Assembly: GCF_017744695.1 (NCBI RefSeq) | Contig: NZ_JAGIAS010000010.1 | Coordinates: 267,588-331,587, forward strand | Length of the DNA stretch: 64,000 nucleotides | Direction of reading: 5' to 3' | From: Dyadobacter sp. | GTDB taxonomy: Bacteria > Bacteroidota > Bacteroidia > Cytophagales > Spirosomataceae | Part shown: piece by piece, positions 25,559 through 34,126 of the stretch | Position numbering within the stretch: position 1 is the stretch's first letter | Layout: each line of letters begins with the position of its first letter | Translations under genes and position numbers: made by a program | Notes under the pieces: generated by a model | What the model was told of the DNA's origin: nothing | What the model saw: the letters and a program-made list of their open reading frames with translations, nothing else | Database searches by the model: none

Positions 25559-26479
25559 ATGCTCCGCAGAAATTTTGTAAAATCTACTCTTGGTTTGGCT
25601 GGTGCCGCAATCGCAGCAGGAGATGCATTGGGCGCCGCTCCTATGGCCAAAAACAAGTTTAAGCTCAAATATGCTTCCCACTTCGGGATGTTCCAGAACA
25701 GTGCCGGAAAGGACCTGATCGACCAGCTTAAATTTATGGCAGACCAGGGTTTTATGGCATTGGAAGATAACGGCATGATGGGCCGTCCGGTGGAGCAGCA
25801 GGAGGCCATTGCCAAAGAAATGAGCCGCTTAGGAATGGAAATGGGCGTGTTTGTGGTAGATAAAGGCGGTAATGGTGCTAATACGCTCGCCGCTGGGAAG
25901 CAAGAATATATCGACATCTTCCTCAATGGCTGTAAAAAGGCGGTGGAAGTAGCGAAGCGCGTGAATGCGAAATGGATGACCGTCGTTCCGGGTGATTTTG
26001 AAAGAAACCTGCCGATCGGCGTGCAAACCGGGAACGTAATCGACGCATTGCGCCGTGGTGCCGAAATCCTCGAACCGCACGGGTTGGTAATGGTGCTCGA
26101 ACCGTTGAGCGATTCCCCGAACCTATTCCTGAGAACTTCGGATCAGACGTATGAAATCTGCCGTGGTGTAAACAGCAAGTCGTGCAAGATTCTGTACGAC
26201 ATTTACCACATGCAGAAAAATGAAGGCCGCCTGATTTACAATATCGACCGCACATGGAGCGAGATCGACTACTTCCAGATCGGCGACGAGCCGGGGCGTA
26301 AAGAGCCGACAACCGGTGAAATCAACTACAAAAACATATTCAAATACATTTACGACCGTAGCAAGAAAGAAGGTAAGTCGTTCATTATGGGTATGGAACA
26401 TGGCAATTCAAAGCAAGGAAAAGAAGGCGAGGAAGCGCTGATCAAGGCGTATGTGGAGAGTGATAGCTTTGCGATGTAA
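25559..26479 (+). CDS. Tat-exported TIM-barrel sugar isomerase/epimerase-like protein
   Basis: From the ATG at 25559 the protein is 306 residues and opens with a Tat signal (RRNFVKSTLGLAGAAIAAG). The barrel resembles hydroxypyruvate isomerase/xylose isomerase-like enzymes: VLEPLSDSPNLFL, CKILYDIYHMQ with a likely metal Asp and His, and DYFQIGDEPGR. Such enzymes interconvert keto and aldo sugars with a divalent metal. Export suggests it works with the two periplasmic dehydrogenases just upstream. The frame could be read from 25499, but that would bury the Tat motif. Confidence 0.88.
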   Translation: MLRRNFVKSTLGLAGAAIAAGDALGAAPMAKNKFKLKYASHFGMFQNSAGKDLIDQLKFMADQGFMALEDNGMMGRPVEQQEAIAKEMSRLGMEMGVFVVDKGGNGANTLAAGKQEYIDIFLNGCKKAVEVAKRVNAKWMTVVPGDFERNLPIGVQTGNVIDALRRGAEILEPHGLVMVLEPLSDSPNLFLRTSDQTYEICRGVNSKSCKILYDIYHMQKNEGRLIYNIDRTWSEIDYFQIGDEPGRKEPTTGEINYKNIFKYIYDRSKKEGKSFIMGMEHGNSKQGKEGEEALIKAYVESDSFAM

Positions 26480-26624
26480 GGCTTTAAGCTTTAGGCTATT
26501 AAGCAATAGGCTATAAGCTATATGCTTTAAGCATAGATTTTGCGATATTTATTAAAAAACCGGGACTATACAGCCCCGGTTTTTCATTAGCTTACAGCCT
26601 AAGGCTTATAGCTTACTGCCCTTA
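26480..26624. repeat. GGCTTTAAGC-word repeat flanking a terminator
   Basis: Directly after the isomerase stop (26477-26479), a block of iterated GGCTTTAAGC/GGCTATAAGC words runs to about 26536. The mirror-image block runs 26586-26624, into the stop codon of the converging CBM48 gene. The two blocks pair imperfectly and enclose a conventional terminator. The same word family recurs at 50975-51091. Confidence 0.65.
26554..26584. terminator. Terminator in the centre of the GGCTTTAAGC repeat
   Basis: AAAAACCGGG pairs with CCCCGGTTTTT around a 9-base loop, with A- and T-runs on both sides; it serves both converging genes. Confidence 0.85.
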
Positions 26625-26930
26625 AAGTACCACCACCGAATTCTCGGTAGCGTCTACGCCGGCAGGAACATATTTGTCGGCTGCCCAGTCGTTTTCCCAT
26701 TTTTCTCCGTCGAGGATGTAGCGGAACTGATATTCTCCGGCTCCCAGTTCGAGGCTGGTTTTGAATGAACCGTCTTTTTGTTTTTTCAATGCGATCGCTT
26801 CTTCGGGATTCCAGCCATTGAACTCACCTACGAGGGCAATTTTCTTCGCGTCAGAAGCCGCCTCCGCAGGAACTGTAAACGTCACTTTGAAAACAGACTT
26901 ACTTTTTACAAACTGTTTTGCTAATGCCAT
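26622..26930 (-). CDS. CBM48/isoamylase early-set domain protein
   Basis: A 102-residue single-domain protein that starts at the ATG at 26930 (MALAKQFV). The AMPK-type glycogen-binding fold is plain: ALVGEFNGWNPEEA, then FKTSLELGAGEYQFRYILDG, EKWENDW. Such stand-alone domains bind alpha-glucans; in Bacteroidota they are small cytosolic proteins of unproven role. It has no enzyme domain. A promoter with both elements lies just upstream. Confidence 0.88.
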   Translation of the reverse strand: MALAKQFVKSKSVFKVTFTVPAEAASDAKKIALVGEFNGWNPEEAIALKKQKDGSFKTSLELGAGEYQFRYILDGEKWENDWAADKYVPAGVDATENSVVVL

Positions 26931-26958
26931 AATTGGTAGTGTTAATTGGTTGATGGCA

Positions 26959-26989
26959 CAAAGATACAATCAAAAATTATTCAAATCAA
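26959..26989 (-). promoter_or_regulatory. Promoter of the CBM48 gene
   Basis: On the minus strand: TTG (26989-26987), 20 bases, then TATCTTTG (26966-26959), an exact -7 match, 28 bases before the ATG. Confidence 0.6.
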
Positions 26990-27076
26990 TGAATATCAAT
27001 ACGCTAAATGTTTATGATCTTTGAAAAGTTATATAATAACATTTCAGGCGACATTTTTTGATATCGCGCTTTCGAC

Positions 27077-29338
27077 CTATCTGAGTGTATATCTCATGCC
27101 CAAAAATGCCCTGATGCCCTGATTTGGCGCATAAACGTATGACGGATCGAACGTCAGCCGGTATGGGTTATCGGGTGTTGCAATTACCTGTCCTTGCCCG
27201 TCAAATTTTACGTTTTTGTCGAACGGATCATTGGCGCGGGCGATCGAATTGGCGGGCGGAGTGAAGTTGAGCAGGTTTTTAACTCCCCCGTAGATTTCCA
27301 GTCCATTGTCAAATTTTTTGGTTACCTGGATATTCTGCAAAGACCATACCGGTGAGTTCGCCGCACGCGGATCCTCCTCGCTCAGGAGAGGCAGGCGCAT
27401 AGGGCCATAAATGTTTCCTGTATAGTCGAATGAAAGTCCTGCCCGCTGGATTTCGTAGGAAACGGACCAGGTTCCGGTGAACTTCTCGGTCAGTACCGGC
27501 CTGAAACGTACGCCGTTTTCTTTCTGGAAGTTATCCATATAAGTACCGCCGGCGATGATTTTCAATGGGAAGGGGAAATTGAAATCCATATTCAGACTGA
27601 TACCCTTCGAAACCGCGTAGCCATCGAGGTTATCGTAAATGATTTCGTTGGGATTGGTGTCGTAGTCGGGCAGGATGCGGTTGGTGAAATAAGTATAGAA
27701 TACCGAAGCGTCGATTCCGATGAATGAATTCCCTGTCACGATCTTTTTGACCCAGTTGATATTGGCATTCCAGCTTTGTTCGGGTTTTAATGCCTCTTTC
27801 AAAATGACTTCACGTGAGCCGGTCAATGCGGCGTGGTCTTCGGTAAACAGGTTCACGATCCGGAAACCACGGCCGATATTGAGCCGCACCACATCCGTTT
27901 GATTGAACTTGTATTTGTAAGCCGCTCTCGGCGTGAAAATGCTTCCGTGACGGCTGTTATAGTCGTACCGCGCGCCTAAAAGAACGGAATGCGGGCCGTT
28001 TTTGAACTCGTCCTGAATGAATATACCGGGCAGATAAATTTGATCGGCACGGTCCTGTCCATCGGAGTAGCGGGTAGCGGGCGTATTGTCGTTGTAAAAA
28101 GTGTAGCGGAAGGGCGTTCCCATCAGCAGGCTGTGCTTGCCGATCTCCTTATCCCACAAAAACTGCGCGAATGCAATTTTCTGATCGGCATTGAAGGGTA
28201 CATGGCCGTATGCCGAGTTCTGATTATGTGAGCTGAAAGAATATTGCAACGTAACTTTTTCGCTGAACGGCAGCTGGTAGTTTCCTAAAAGTTCGAAGCG
28301 TTTGGTATAAATACTTTCCCCGTAAACCTCGTCGCCACCGCGGTACGACCGGTTCCATTGCGTTTGCCCGCCCCAGCGGTCTTCGTAATAGTAGCGCGCG
28401 GCCACATTGGCCTGCCTGTTGTTTTTCAGGTCGAAGGACCACTTGTTGAAGATCGAAATGCGGTTCTGAAGAGTAAGGTCGGTGAAGCCGTCCTTGTTGT
28501 TATCGATCGGGTTCTGGTAATTGAAATAATTAATACCTAGTAAAGAATTGCTTTTGGCACCCGGAGAAAACTTCACCCCTAAGTCCACATTATAGTCGCG
28601 CCAGGTGGTACCAAATGCGTCGGCGGAGAATACCGGCGCTTTGGAAGGATTTTTAGTAATAATATTAATCAATCCACCTACGGCCTCGGAACCGTATAGT
28701 GTAGACGCAGGCCCCTTCACAATCTCTACGCGCTCGATCAGGCTATTGGGAATGCCCGAAAGCCCGTACACTGTGGAAAGCCCGCTCACCATCGGCATAC
28801 CGTCGATGAGGACCATCGTGTACGGCCCTTCGAGGCCGTTAATATGAATATCACCGGTGTTGCAGACGTTGCAATTCAGCTGGGGCCGTACGCCGTTCAC
28901 ATAGCTGAGCCCTTCAAAAATGCTGGGGACAGGGTTTTTATAAATGAATTTGGAAGTGATAATATCGACGGGCACCGGGCTGTCTAGCTTCGAAACTTCT
29001 TTCATGGTTCCCGTCACAACCACTTCTTCCAAGGCATTCGCGCCCGATTTCATGACAAAATCCCTGGTAACATCCCTGTCGATCCGTACATTCTTTTCTG
29101 TAATGGTCGGCAACGATACATAGCTCACGCGTACCGTATAAGTTCCTTTCGGAATGCCTATAAGTCGGAAATGACCCGCCGTGTCGGCCGTGGTACCGGT
29201 TTTTAATTCCTGTATATAAACCGACGCCCCGAATGCCGCATCGGCCTGGCCTTCCAATGAGACCTTTCCGGAGAACGAAAATTGGGCCCAGGCGCCTAGT
29301 GGCAAACAACTGAACAGCAAGAGTATGCGTAGCTTCAT
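27077..29338 (-). CDS. TonB-dependent outer-membrane receptor with CNVC plug motif
   Basis: A 753-residue receptor with a Sec signal (about 1-18). A carboxypeptidase-regulatory-like domain (about 20-95) precedes the plug, whose segment VRPQLNCNVCNTGDIHINGL contains a Cys-x-x-Cys. The beta-barrel ends GIRAFLGMRYTLR, a usual barrel terminus. It is a generic nutrient or metal-complex receptor, not of the SusC type and with no SusD neighbour. The Cys pair on the plug might bind a metal or form a disulfide. DoxX is transcribed divergently. Confidence 0.88.
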   Translation of the reverse strand: MKLRILLLFSCLPLGAWAQFSFSGKVSLEGQADAAFGASVYIQELKTGTTADTAGHFRLIGIPKGTYTVRVSYVSLPTITEKNVRIDRDVTRDFVMKSGANALEEVVVTGTMKEVSKLDSPVPVDIITSKFIYKNPVPSIFEGLSYVNGVRPQLNCNVCNTGDIHINGLEGPYTMVLIDGMPMVSGLSTVYGLSGIPNSLIERVEIVKGPASTLYGSEAVGGLINIITKNPSKAPVFSADAFGTTWRDYNVDLGVKFSPGAKSNSLLGINYFNYQNPIDNNKDGFTDLTLQNRISIFNKWSFDLKNNRQANVAARYYYEDRWGGQTQWNRSYRGGDEVYGESIYTKRFELLGNYQLPFSEKVTLQYSFSSHNQNSAYGHVPFNADQKIAFAQFLWDKEIGKHSLLMGTPFRYTFYNDNTPATRYSDGQDRADQIYLPGIFIQDEFKNGPHSVLLGARYDYNSRHGSIFTPRAAYKYKFNQTDVVRLNIGRGFRIVNLFTEDHAALTGSREVILKEALKPEQSWNANINWVKKIVTGNSFIGIDASVFYTYFTNRILPDYDTNPNEIIYDNLDGYAVSKGISLNMDFNFPFPLKIIAGGTYMDNFQKENGVRFRPVLTEKFTGTWSVSYEIQRAGLSFDYTGNIYGPMRLPLLSEEDPRAANSPVWSLQNIQVTKKFDNGLEIYGGVKNLLNFTPPANSIARANDPFDKNVKFDGQGQVIATPDNPYRLTFDPSYVYAPNQGIRAFLGMRYTLR

Positions 29339-29385
29339 AGTACGGCCGAATTATTAATTTACTTTTATCTGAATATAAATTTAGA

Positions 29386-29393
29386 CAAACCTA
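29386..29393 (-). promoter_or_regulatory. Candidate -7 element for the TonB receptor
   Basis: TAGGTTTG on the minus strand, an exact TAnnTTTG match, 48 bases before the ATG; no -33 TTG seen. Confidence 0.35.
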
Positions 29394-29513
29394 AAAATAA
29401 AACTTGATATATGAAAATTAAAAATTCGGTTATGTTGAATTGAGGGGAAACTATCAGCGGTATGACATTCGTTGTAACCATGCCAAATTAATTGTAAACC
29501 AGTTTAACTCACT

Positions 29514-29924
29514 ATGCTCAAAAGATTTCTGAAACCGATCAAATTACCTGCTTCGGCAGATTGGGGAGTACTGCTCCTGCGCGTAGGGATCTCATGCCTC
29601 ATGCTCACGCACGGTTACGCAAAGCTCACCACATTCCTCGGCGGCGACCATTCATTTGCCGATCCGATCGGGATAGGCGAAGAGTTGTCCTATGTATTGA
29701 CTATCTGCGCCGAGTTCGGTTGTTCGATCCTCATTATCCTCGGCCTTGGGACCCGGGCGGCGCTTATTCCGCTGATCATTACGATGGTGGTAGTGGCGAC
29801 GATCGTCCACGCCAAAGACCCGTTCGATATGAAGGAACATGCCCTGCTGTTCCTCTTTCCTTATATCACATTATTCCTGACAGGTCCGGGGCGGTTTTCG
29901 GTGGACGCGAAATTGTATCGGTAA
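29514..29924 (+). CDS. DoxX family membrane protein
   Basis: A 136-residue protein with four hydrophobic helices. The first carries LLLRVGISCLMLTHGYAKL, the usual DoxX opening. Known relatives act near quinones or in thiol stress but most are uncharacterised. It is a single gene ending at a good terminator. Confidence 0.88.
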   Translation: MLKRFLKPIKLPASADWGVLLLRVGISCLMLTHGYAKLTTFLGGDHSFADPIGIGEELSYVLTICAEFGCSILIILGLGTRAALIPLIITMVVVATIVHAKDPFDMKEHALLFLFPYITLFLTGPGRFSVDAKLYR

Positions 29925-29944
29925 GAATTCCGGGTATTAAAACG

Positions 29945-29978
29945 CAAAATGCCTTCCTGTTATGGGGAAGGCATTTTG
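29945..29978. terminator. Bidirectional terminator between DoxX and aldo/keto reductase
   Basis: CAAAATGCCTTCC (29945-29957) pairs with GGAAGGCATTTTG (29966-29978) over an 8-base loop, with A/T-rich flanks on both strands. Confidence 0.88.
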
Positions 29979-29987
29979 TTTAAATAA

Positions 29988-30959
29988 CTATTGCGACCAT
30001 TTGGTAGGTCGGCGGTCCCAGCGGTGGGCTTTCATTTTTTCGGCCACCGCCGCATCGAGTTTTGCCCCATCGCTCACGGCCACATTCGCACGCACGTTCG
30101 CGAGCCTGCGCATGCCCGGGATCGTCGTATGCACGTCAGGATTGTTGAGGATAAAACGCAATGCCAGCTCGGCCATCGTCATACCCGCCGGGATATCGGC
30201 GCGCAATGCCTCCGCGTGATCCACGCTGGCGTTCAGGTTTTCCGGTACGAAATAGGTCGAACGCCAGTCGTCGGCAGGGAATGTCGTTTCCTTGGTCAGC
30301 GTGCCGGTGAGCGTACCTTCGTCGAAAGGCACACGGGCGATTACGCCGATGTCGAGCTTCCGGCAAAGCGGGAAGAGGTTATCTTCCGGGGCCTGGTCGA
30401 AAATATTGTAAATCACCTGCACGGCGTCGATCAGACCGGTTTCGAGCGTCTTCAAAGCGTTGTCCGGTTCCCATCGGTTGATACTGATGCCCCAGGCACC
30501 TACTTTCCCTTCCTTGGTTAATTTCTGGATCGCTTCCTTCCATTCGTCTTCCTCGGCCCAGGCATCTTCCCAAACATGGAATTGCAGCAGGTCGATCTGC
30601 TCGGTGCCGAGGTTTTGAAGGCTTTTTTCAGTGTATTCGACTATGTAATCGGCTGGAAATACGTCTTTTAGCGCAAATTCGGGGCGCGACGGCCATTGAC
30701 GGTTTTTGGGCGGTATTTTGGTGGCGGCGTAAAGCTTTTTGTCGGGGTTGCGCTTGATCAGCTCGCCGAGGATGCGCTCGCTCAGGCCCTCGCCATAGCC
30801 CCAGGCAGTATCGAAGAAATTGACACCCGATTCGACGGCCAGGTCCAGGGAGTCGTCTGTTTCCTTGCGGTCGGAGCCTGTCCAGCCCGCCAATCCCCAC
30901 ATTCCATAACCTACTTCGCTGATTTCCCAGCCAGTTCGTCCAAAGCGACGTTTTTGCAT
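29988..30959 (-). CDS. Aldo/keto reductase
   Basis: A 323-residue TIM-barrel NADPH-dependent oxidoreductase. The tetrad is complete: Asp50 and Tyr55 (FFDTAWGYGEG), Lys81 (AATKIPP), His128 (LLQFHVW). Near-C-terminal IPGMRRLANVRANV fits the cofactor phosphate-binding loop. No signal peptide, so it is cytosolic. The substrate is a carbonyl of unknown kind. Single gene with the terminator on its 3' side. Confidence 0.93.
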   Translation of the reverse strand: MQKRRFGRTGWEISEVGYGMWGLAGWTGSDRKETDDSLDLAVESGVNFFDTAWGYGEGLSERILGELIKRNPDKKLYAATKIPPKNRQWPSRPEFALKDVFPADYIVEYTEKSLQNLGTEQIDLLQFHVWEDAWAEEDEWKEAIQKLTKEGKVGAWGISINRWEPDNALKTLETGLIDAVQVIYNIFDQAPEDNLFPLCRKLDIGVIARVPFDEGTLTGTLTKETTFPADDWRSTYFVPENLNASVDHAEALRADIPAGMTMAELALRFILNNPDVHTTIPGMRRLANVRANVAVSDGAKLDAAVAEKMKAHRWDRRPTKWSQ

Positions 30960-31023
30960 TGTAATCTGATTTTAGTGTTTGACCAATAAAGAACTTCTGT
31001 GCATTTTTTTAACATAGAACGGA

Positions 31024-31031
31024 TACCTTTG
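31024..31031 (+). promoter_or_regulatory. Candidate -7 element for the M23 protein
   Basis: TACCTTTG, exact TAnnTTTG match; 91 bases before the ATG at 31122. No clear -33. Confidence 0.35.
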
Positions 31032-31121
31032 CAGCGCTTTTTTATTAGTGAGCCTTCTCGCTATCGTTCCTCAAAAAACAGGGTTTAAGTGAAAGAAAAG
31101 GGGTTGATTAACATATTGTTG

Positions 31122-31886
31122 ATGACAATTAAAAGAATTGCCGGATTTGTATTGGTGATTTGTGTGGCCGGTTTGACGAACCAGAGTGAATCTTCCGATA
31201 AAATTGCAGAATACTGCCGGACTTTCCATCAGATCCAGATGGATATCCGCGATAATGTGATCACGCCCGATTCGGCCCGTGCGGCATTTGGGGCCGTTAT
31301 GCGCAATCTGCGCGCTGAATTCAGAAGGGACACCTGCCGGTCCATCGACTCGTCCTACTTCGTTTACCCGATCAAAGGCTACTCGGCCAGGGAGTCGGTT
31401 GGTTCTAAAGGCCGCGGTTACCGGCCCAACGGTTTCGATCTTTTTGACATGAATGTGACCGGTAGCCATCCGGCCCATGATCTTTTTGTGCGGGATAAAG
31501 ACCAGGACGTGCTCGACGACCGCACCTGGCAGCCGATCGACGTGCTTGCATTCACGTCCGGCCTGGTGGTGGCCACCGAAACAAGCTGGAAATACGATAG
31601 TGAATACCGCGGCGGCAACTGGATCTGGATTTACGATCCCTGTCTCGACGGCCTTTTCTATTACGCCCATAATAATATCGTAGAGGTACAGCCCGGCCAA
31701 TGGGTGAATGCCGGCGACAAAATCTCAGAAATGGGGCGAACCGGGTACAATGCCTACCAGAAGCGCTCTCCCACGCATTTGCATTTGATGTTCCTGCAAC
31801 TCGATGCCGATGGGTTGCCTATGCCCGCCAATACCTACGAATGGCTGAAAGAGGCGACTGTGAAAGATGGTTTAGGGGCTGAGTGA
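31122..31886 (+). CDS. Exported M23/LytM-family peptidase domain protein
   Basis: From the ATG at 31122 the protein is 254 residues with a Sec-type signal (about 1-20); a GTG at 31089 would add 11 residues. The zinc motifs of the LytM fold are present: HPAHD (116-120), giving His and Asp ligands, and the later HLH in SPTHLHLMFL. A GYRPNGFDLFD segment leads into the domain. It probably cuts peptidoglycan cross-bridges or serves as an activator. A Tat-exported aminotransferase lies 66 bases downstream on the same strand. Confidence 0.85.
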   Translation: MTIKRIAGFVLVICVAGLTNQSESSDKIAEYCRTFHQIQMDIRDNVITPDSARAAFGAVMRNLRAEFRRDTCRSIDSSYFVYPIKGYSARESVGSKGRGYRPNGFDLFDMNVTGSHPAHDLFVRDKDQDVLDDRTWQPIDVLAFTSGLVVATETSWKYDSEYRGGNWIWIYDPCLDGLFYYAHNNIVEVQPGQWVNAGDKISEMGRTGYNAYQKRSPTHLHLMFLQLDADGLPMPANTYEWLKEATVKDGLGAE

Positions 31887-31952
31887 TTGGGATTGAAGTA
31901 GATATTCAATATATTGTACTTCACTCCATTACTATTCCTTAAACAAAATTGT

Positions 31953-33239
31953 ATGAACAACCGCCGTTCTTTTTTCCGGAAGAGTGCTGCCCTCGGTATG
32001 GGTGCTTTCGGGATCAACAGCCTTTTCAACCAGCTCCACGCAGAGCAATTCGTCGAAGCAGAACAACTTTGGAACCCCGCCAGCGAAAGCAATGAAGAAT
32101 ACTGGTCGGTAATCCAGGATGCTTACACCGCCAGCAAAAGCGAAATCATTATCCTTAACAATGGCGGGGTGTCACCCTCGCCGATTGTCGTGCAGGAAGC
32201 TTTGGACAAATACAACAAAGCTGCCGCGCAAGGCCCATCGTATTACATGTGGCGCATTATGGATAAGGGCCGCGAGCCGCTCCGTCAGCGTCTGGCCAAG
32301 CTGGCTGGCACTGATGCCGAGGAAATTGCGATCAACCGCAATGCGACTGAGGCATTGAATACCATCATATTTGGCCTGCCGCTGGAAAAGGGCGATGAGG
32401 TGATTGGTACTTTGCAGGATTATCCGAACATGGTGCAAGCCTGGAAACAGCGCCAGATGCGGGATGGCATCGTATACAAGCAGCTTTCTTTTGATTTTCC
32501 GATTGAAAACAAGGAGCAAATCGTCAAAGCATACGCCGATGCGATTACCCCGAGGACTAAAATCATCCATGTGACGCATATCATCAACTGGGTCGGGCAG
32601 ATCATGCCGGTCAAGGAAATTTCCCAGATGGCCCATGCCAAAGGAATTGAGGTGGTGTGCGACGGTGCGCACACGTTCGGGTTGCTGGATTACAAGGTTC
32701 CTGACCTTGAATGCGACTACTTCGGTACCAGCCTGCACAAGTTCCTGAGCGCACCGGTGGGAAGCGGAATGATGTGGATCAAAAAGGATAAAATCGAGAA
32801 AATATGGCCGCTGCTTTGCAACAGCGAGCCGAAAAGCGGCAATATCCGCAAGTTTGAAACGCTCGGTACGCGTAGCTTCCCGATCGAGCAGGCGATAGGA
32901 GAGGCGATCAATTTTCAGGAAGGCATTGGTAGCAAGCGCAAGCAGGACCGGATTCATTATTTGAAAAAGTACTGGGCCGAAAAGGCTGCCCAAATCCCCG
33001 GTGTGAAGATCCATACTTCATTGAAACCGGAATTCTCCTGCGCGATCGCCGGTGTCAGCATCGAAGGCATGAAACCCGAGGAGCTCGACGGCAAACTGAT
33101 GAAGGATTATCAGATACATACCGTGGGTATCAATTGGGAAAACATTCATTGCGTGCGCGTGACGCCGCATGTGTACACAAAAACCAGCGATCTGGACAAA
33201 CTGGTAGGCGCCATCGAGAAAATCGCAAAAAAGGCCTGA
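31953..33239 (+). CDS. Tat-exported class V aminotransferase (isopenicillin-N-epimerase-like)
   Basis: From the ATG at 31953 the protein is 428 residues and begins NNRRSFFRKSAALGMGAFG, a Tat signal. It is a PLP enzyme: Asp237 in VVCDGAHTFG contacts the pyridine nitrogen and Lys263 in SLHKFL carries the cofactor. The class resembles cysteine-desulfurase and isopenicillin-N-epimerase proteins. Folded export by Tat suits a cofactor-bound enzyme. The reaction is unknown. It ends at a terminator. Confidence 0.9.
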   Translation: MNNRRSFFRKSAALGMGAFGINSLFNQLHAEQFVEAEQLWNPASESNEEYWSVIQDAYTASKSEIIILNNGGVSPSPIVVQEALDKYNKAAAQGPSYYMWRIMDKGREPLRQRLAKLAGTDAEEIAINRNATEALNTIIFGLPLEKGDEVIGTLQDYPNMVQAWKQRQMRDGIVYKQLSFDFPIENKEQIVKAYADAITPRTKIIHVTHIINWVGQIMPVKEISQMAHAKGIEVVCDGAHTFGLLDYKVPDLECDYFGTSLHKFLSAPVGSGMMWIKKDKIEKIWPLLCNSEPKSGNIRKFETLGTRSFPIEQAIGEAINFQEGIGSKRKQDRIHYLKKYWAEKAAQIPGVKIHTSLKPEFSCAIAGVSIEGMKPEELDGKLMKDYQIHTVGINWENIHCVRVTPHVYTKTSDLDKLVGAIEKIAKKA

Positions 33240-33260
33240 TACTACGATAAGGTAATGTGC

Positions 33261-33304
33261 ATGAAGCATAGTCGGGTTAGCTTCCGGCTATGCTTCATTT
33301 TTTT
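33261..33304 (+). terminator. Terminator after the aminotransferase
   Basis: 15-base arms 33261-33275 and 33284-33298 with one G-U type pair, 8-base loop, then a seven-T run beginning in the stem end. Confidence 0.9.
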
Positions 33305-33386
33305 ACCGCCTGTAAGTCCACAGGTTAGGATATCCACTGAAAAAACCACTGACACGAATCATGGATCTGCCACGGTTTTCATGCAT

Positions 33387-33394
33387 TACTTTTG
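33387..33394 (+). promoter_or_regulatory. Candidate -7 element for the YgiB/YgiC-like pair
   Basis: TACTTTTG, an exact TAnnTTTG match 28 bases before the ATG; no -33 TTG seen. Confidence 0.35.
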
Positions 33395-33421
33395 AAAAAT
33401 CCTCAATAGAAAATCAAGATT

Positions 33422-34036
33422 ATGACACAGTTACGAAAGGGCTCTTTTATCAGGAAGGTAAAAGACATCGGCATGGGTGGCGCATTGGCGCTGGCATTGC
33501 TGTCGGGAACCGCGTTCGTTTCCTGTTCTTCGAATGACGACGAGTCGGAATACAGTTATGAAGAAACGACCTACGGGAAAGGGATCAGATCCTACATCAA
33601 AGAAGTAAGTCCGGGCGAGTTCAAGATCATCAGCGAGGAAAACGTCCCGGCTAATAGTTCCGTGGCGATCGTTTCATACCTGGATGGGCATAAAGACACC
33701 CTCAACCCGATGGCCGCCAAGGCGTTGATCGACCAGGAAATCCGCTCGAACCCGCACATGGGCTACCACGGCGGGCTTTCGAGCATGCTGCTATATGGAG
33801 GAATGGGCTATTTACTGGGCCGCAATTCTTCGTACTCCTATATGAACAACTACCGCGACAGAATGGATGCGGAACGGAGTAGGTCGTTTTATGCTAACCC
33901 GGGCGCCTGGGCAAGCTCCCGCAGCGCTACGCTGGGCGTGGAAAGTTCCCGTTCGGTACGTACGGTGACGACAAGACCTTCGGGAGGCCGTAAAGGTTTC
34001 TTTGGGCGGTCGTCGTCGGGCAGAAGCGGGGGCTAA
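33422..34036 (+). CDS. YgiB-like lipoprotein with Ser/Arg/Gly-rich tail
   Basis: A 204-residue protein with an N-terminal hydrophobic helix and lipobox FVSCSS, so it is membrane-attached. The charged region (NDDESEYSYEETTYGKG) precedes a YNM-rich C-terminus (YSYMNNYRDRMDAERSRSFYANPGAW), then an SSGRSGG tail. In enterobacteria the gene before YgiC is YgiB, also a lipoprotein-like partner; similarity is in layout and context more than in sequence. It directly precedes the ATP-grasp gene, joined by a palindromic spacer. Function unknown. Confidence 0.7.
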   Translation: MTQLRKGSFIRKVKDIGMGGALALALLSGTAFVSCSSNDDESEYSYEETTYGKGIRSYIKEVSPGEFKIISEENVPANSSVAIVSYLDGHKDTLNPMAAKALIDQEIRSNPHMGYHGGLSSMLLYGGMGYLLGRNSSYSYMNNYRDRMDAERSRSFYANPGAWASSRSATLGVESSRSVRTVTTRPSGGRKGFFGRSSSGRSGG

Positions 34037-34122
34037 GGAGTTCAAAGTTCATGAGTTTAAAGCAGGTAGGCCTGCCTTGACTCACGAACTCATAAAACCT
34101 TAACTCGTAAACTTTAAACTCC
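34037..34122. repeat. GAGTTTAAA-word hairpin filling the YgiB/YgiC spacer
   Basis: Starts on the first base after the stop at 34034-34036 and ends 4 bases before the next ATG. The outer 13 bases on each side pair with one mismatch, and the centre holds a GCAGG-TAGG-CCTGC mini-hairpin. It contains GAGTTCAAAGTTCATGAG, an exact match over 18 bases to the element at 47897-47971. Confidence 0.75.
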
Positions 34123-34126
34123 AACA

